NCBI RefSeq assembly: GCF_002095465.1
Contig: NZ_MLFP01000001.1
Location: forward strand, 460,704-524,703
From: Pantoea rodasii
GTDB taxonomy: Bacteria > Pseudomonadota > Gammaproteobacteria > Enterobacterales > Enterobacteriaceae
Direction: 5' to 3'
DNA: 64,000 nucleotides
How positions within the stretch are numbered: the first letter of the stretch is position 1; the number at the start of each line of letters is the position of its first letter. The notes under the pieces are model-generated. The model saw only the letters and a list, made by a program, of their open reading frames with translations, did no database searches and was not told the origin of the DNA. The translations under genes were made by a program, and so were the position numbers. Shown here one piece after another: positions 63,994 to 64,000 of the stretch.

Positions 63994-64000
63994 TTTCCGA

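Overview
The window reads as chromosomal core DNA from an enterobacterium of the Erwiniaceae, most likely Pantoea or a close relative. Almost every gene has a recognisable E. coli counterpart and most blocks keep E. coli gene order. The placements of cysG (ahead of cysDNC) and of the gar genes (next to gud) differ from E. coli K-12. The genus call is inference from remembered family sequences; no search was run. I see no prophage, insertion sequence, CRISPR array or clearly foreign block.

Layout: (1) 1-8 kb: the end of amiC, two identical initiator tRNAs, mltA, tcdA/csdE/csdA, ygdI, the sRNA gene gcvB divergent from gcvA, ygdD and rlmM. (2) 8-14 kb: an ERIC element and a REP half-site, xni, ppnN, queF, syd, the CsrA-sequestering RNA gene csrB, yqcC-truC-yqcA. 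(3) 14-23 kb: a combined D-glucarate/D-galactarate catabolic locus, garD divergent from gudP-gudX-gudD-garL-garR-garK. (4) 23-34 kb: barA, a decayed rlmD remnant, relA, mazG, pyrG-eno, queE. (5) 34-46 kb: an exported-type inorganic pyrophosphatase, queD, cysJIH, a YCII-domain gene, iap, cysG-cysDNC and ygbE. (6) 46-53 kb: ftsB-ispD-ispF-truD, surE-pcm, nlpD-rpoS. (7) 53-64 kb: mutS, mltB, a yjdM-like gene, tam, pncC-recA-recX, alaS, csrA and tRNA-Ser(GCU).

The genes form working sets. The locus at 14-23 kb encodes uptake of aldarates, their dehydration, aldol cleavage, reduction and phosphorylation to 2-phosphoglycerate, the substrate of enolase (eno at 31.7 kb). CysJIH, CysG and CysDNC make up most of assimilatory sulfate reduction. 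BarA, csrB and csrA are the input, RNA antagonist and target of the carbon-storage circuit, with rpoS close by. QueD, QueE and QueF are three steps of queuosine synthesis.

Two things need care. First, five genes (tcdA, rlmM, ppnN, gudD, cysJ) are each broken by loss of one base in a short homopolymer while the rest of the reading frame is intact. Sequencing or assembly error is the simplest explanation, so each is annotated over its full intended span. Second, the barA-relA interval holds in-frame scraps of rlmD, start, cluster motif, SAM motif and C-terminus, with most of the gene deleted; this is real gene decay. I found no convincing evidence of an undescribed system. The most interesting leads are the rlmD relic, the REPIN-like repeats confined to convergent intergenic gaps, the merged gud/gar locus, and the signal-peptide-bearing pyrophosphatase.
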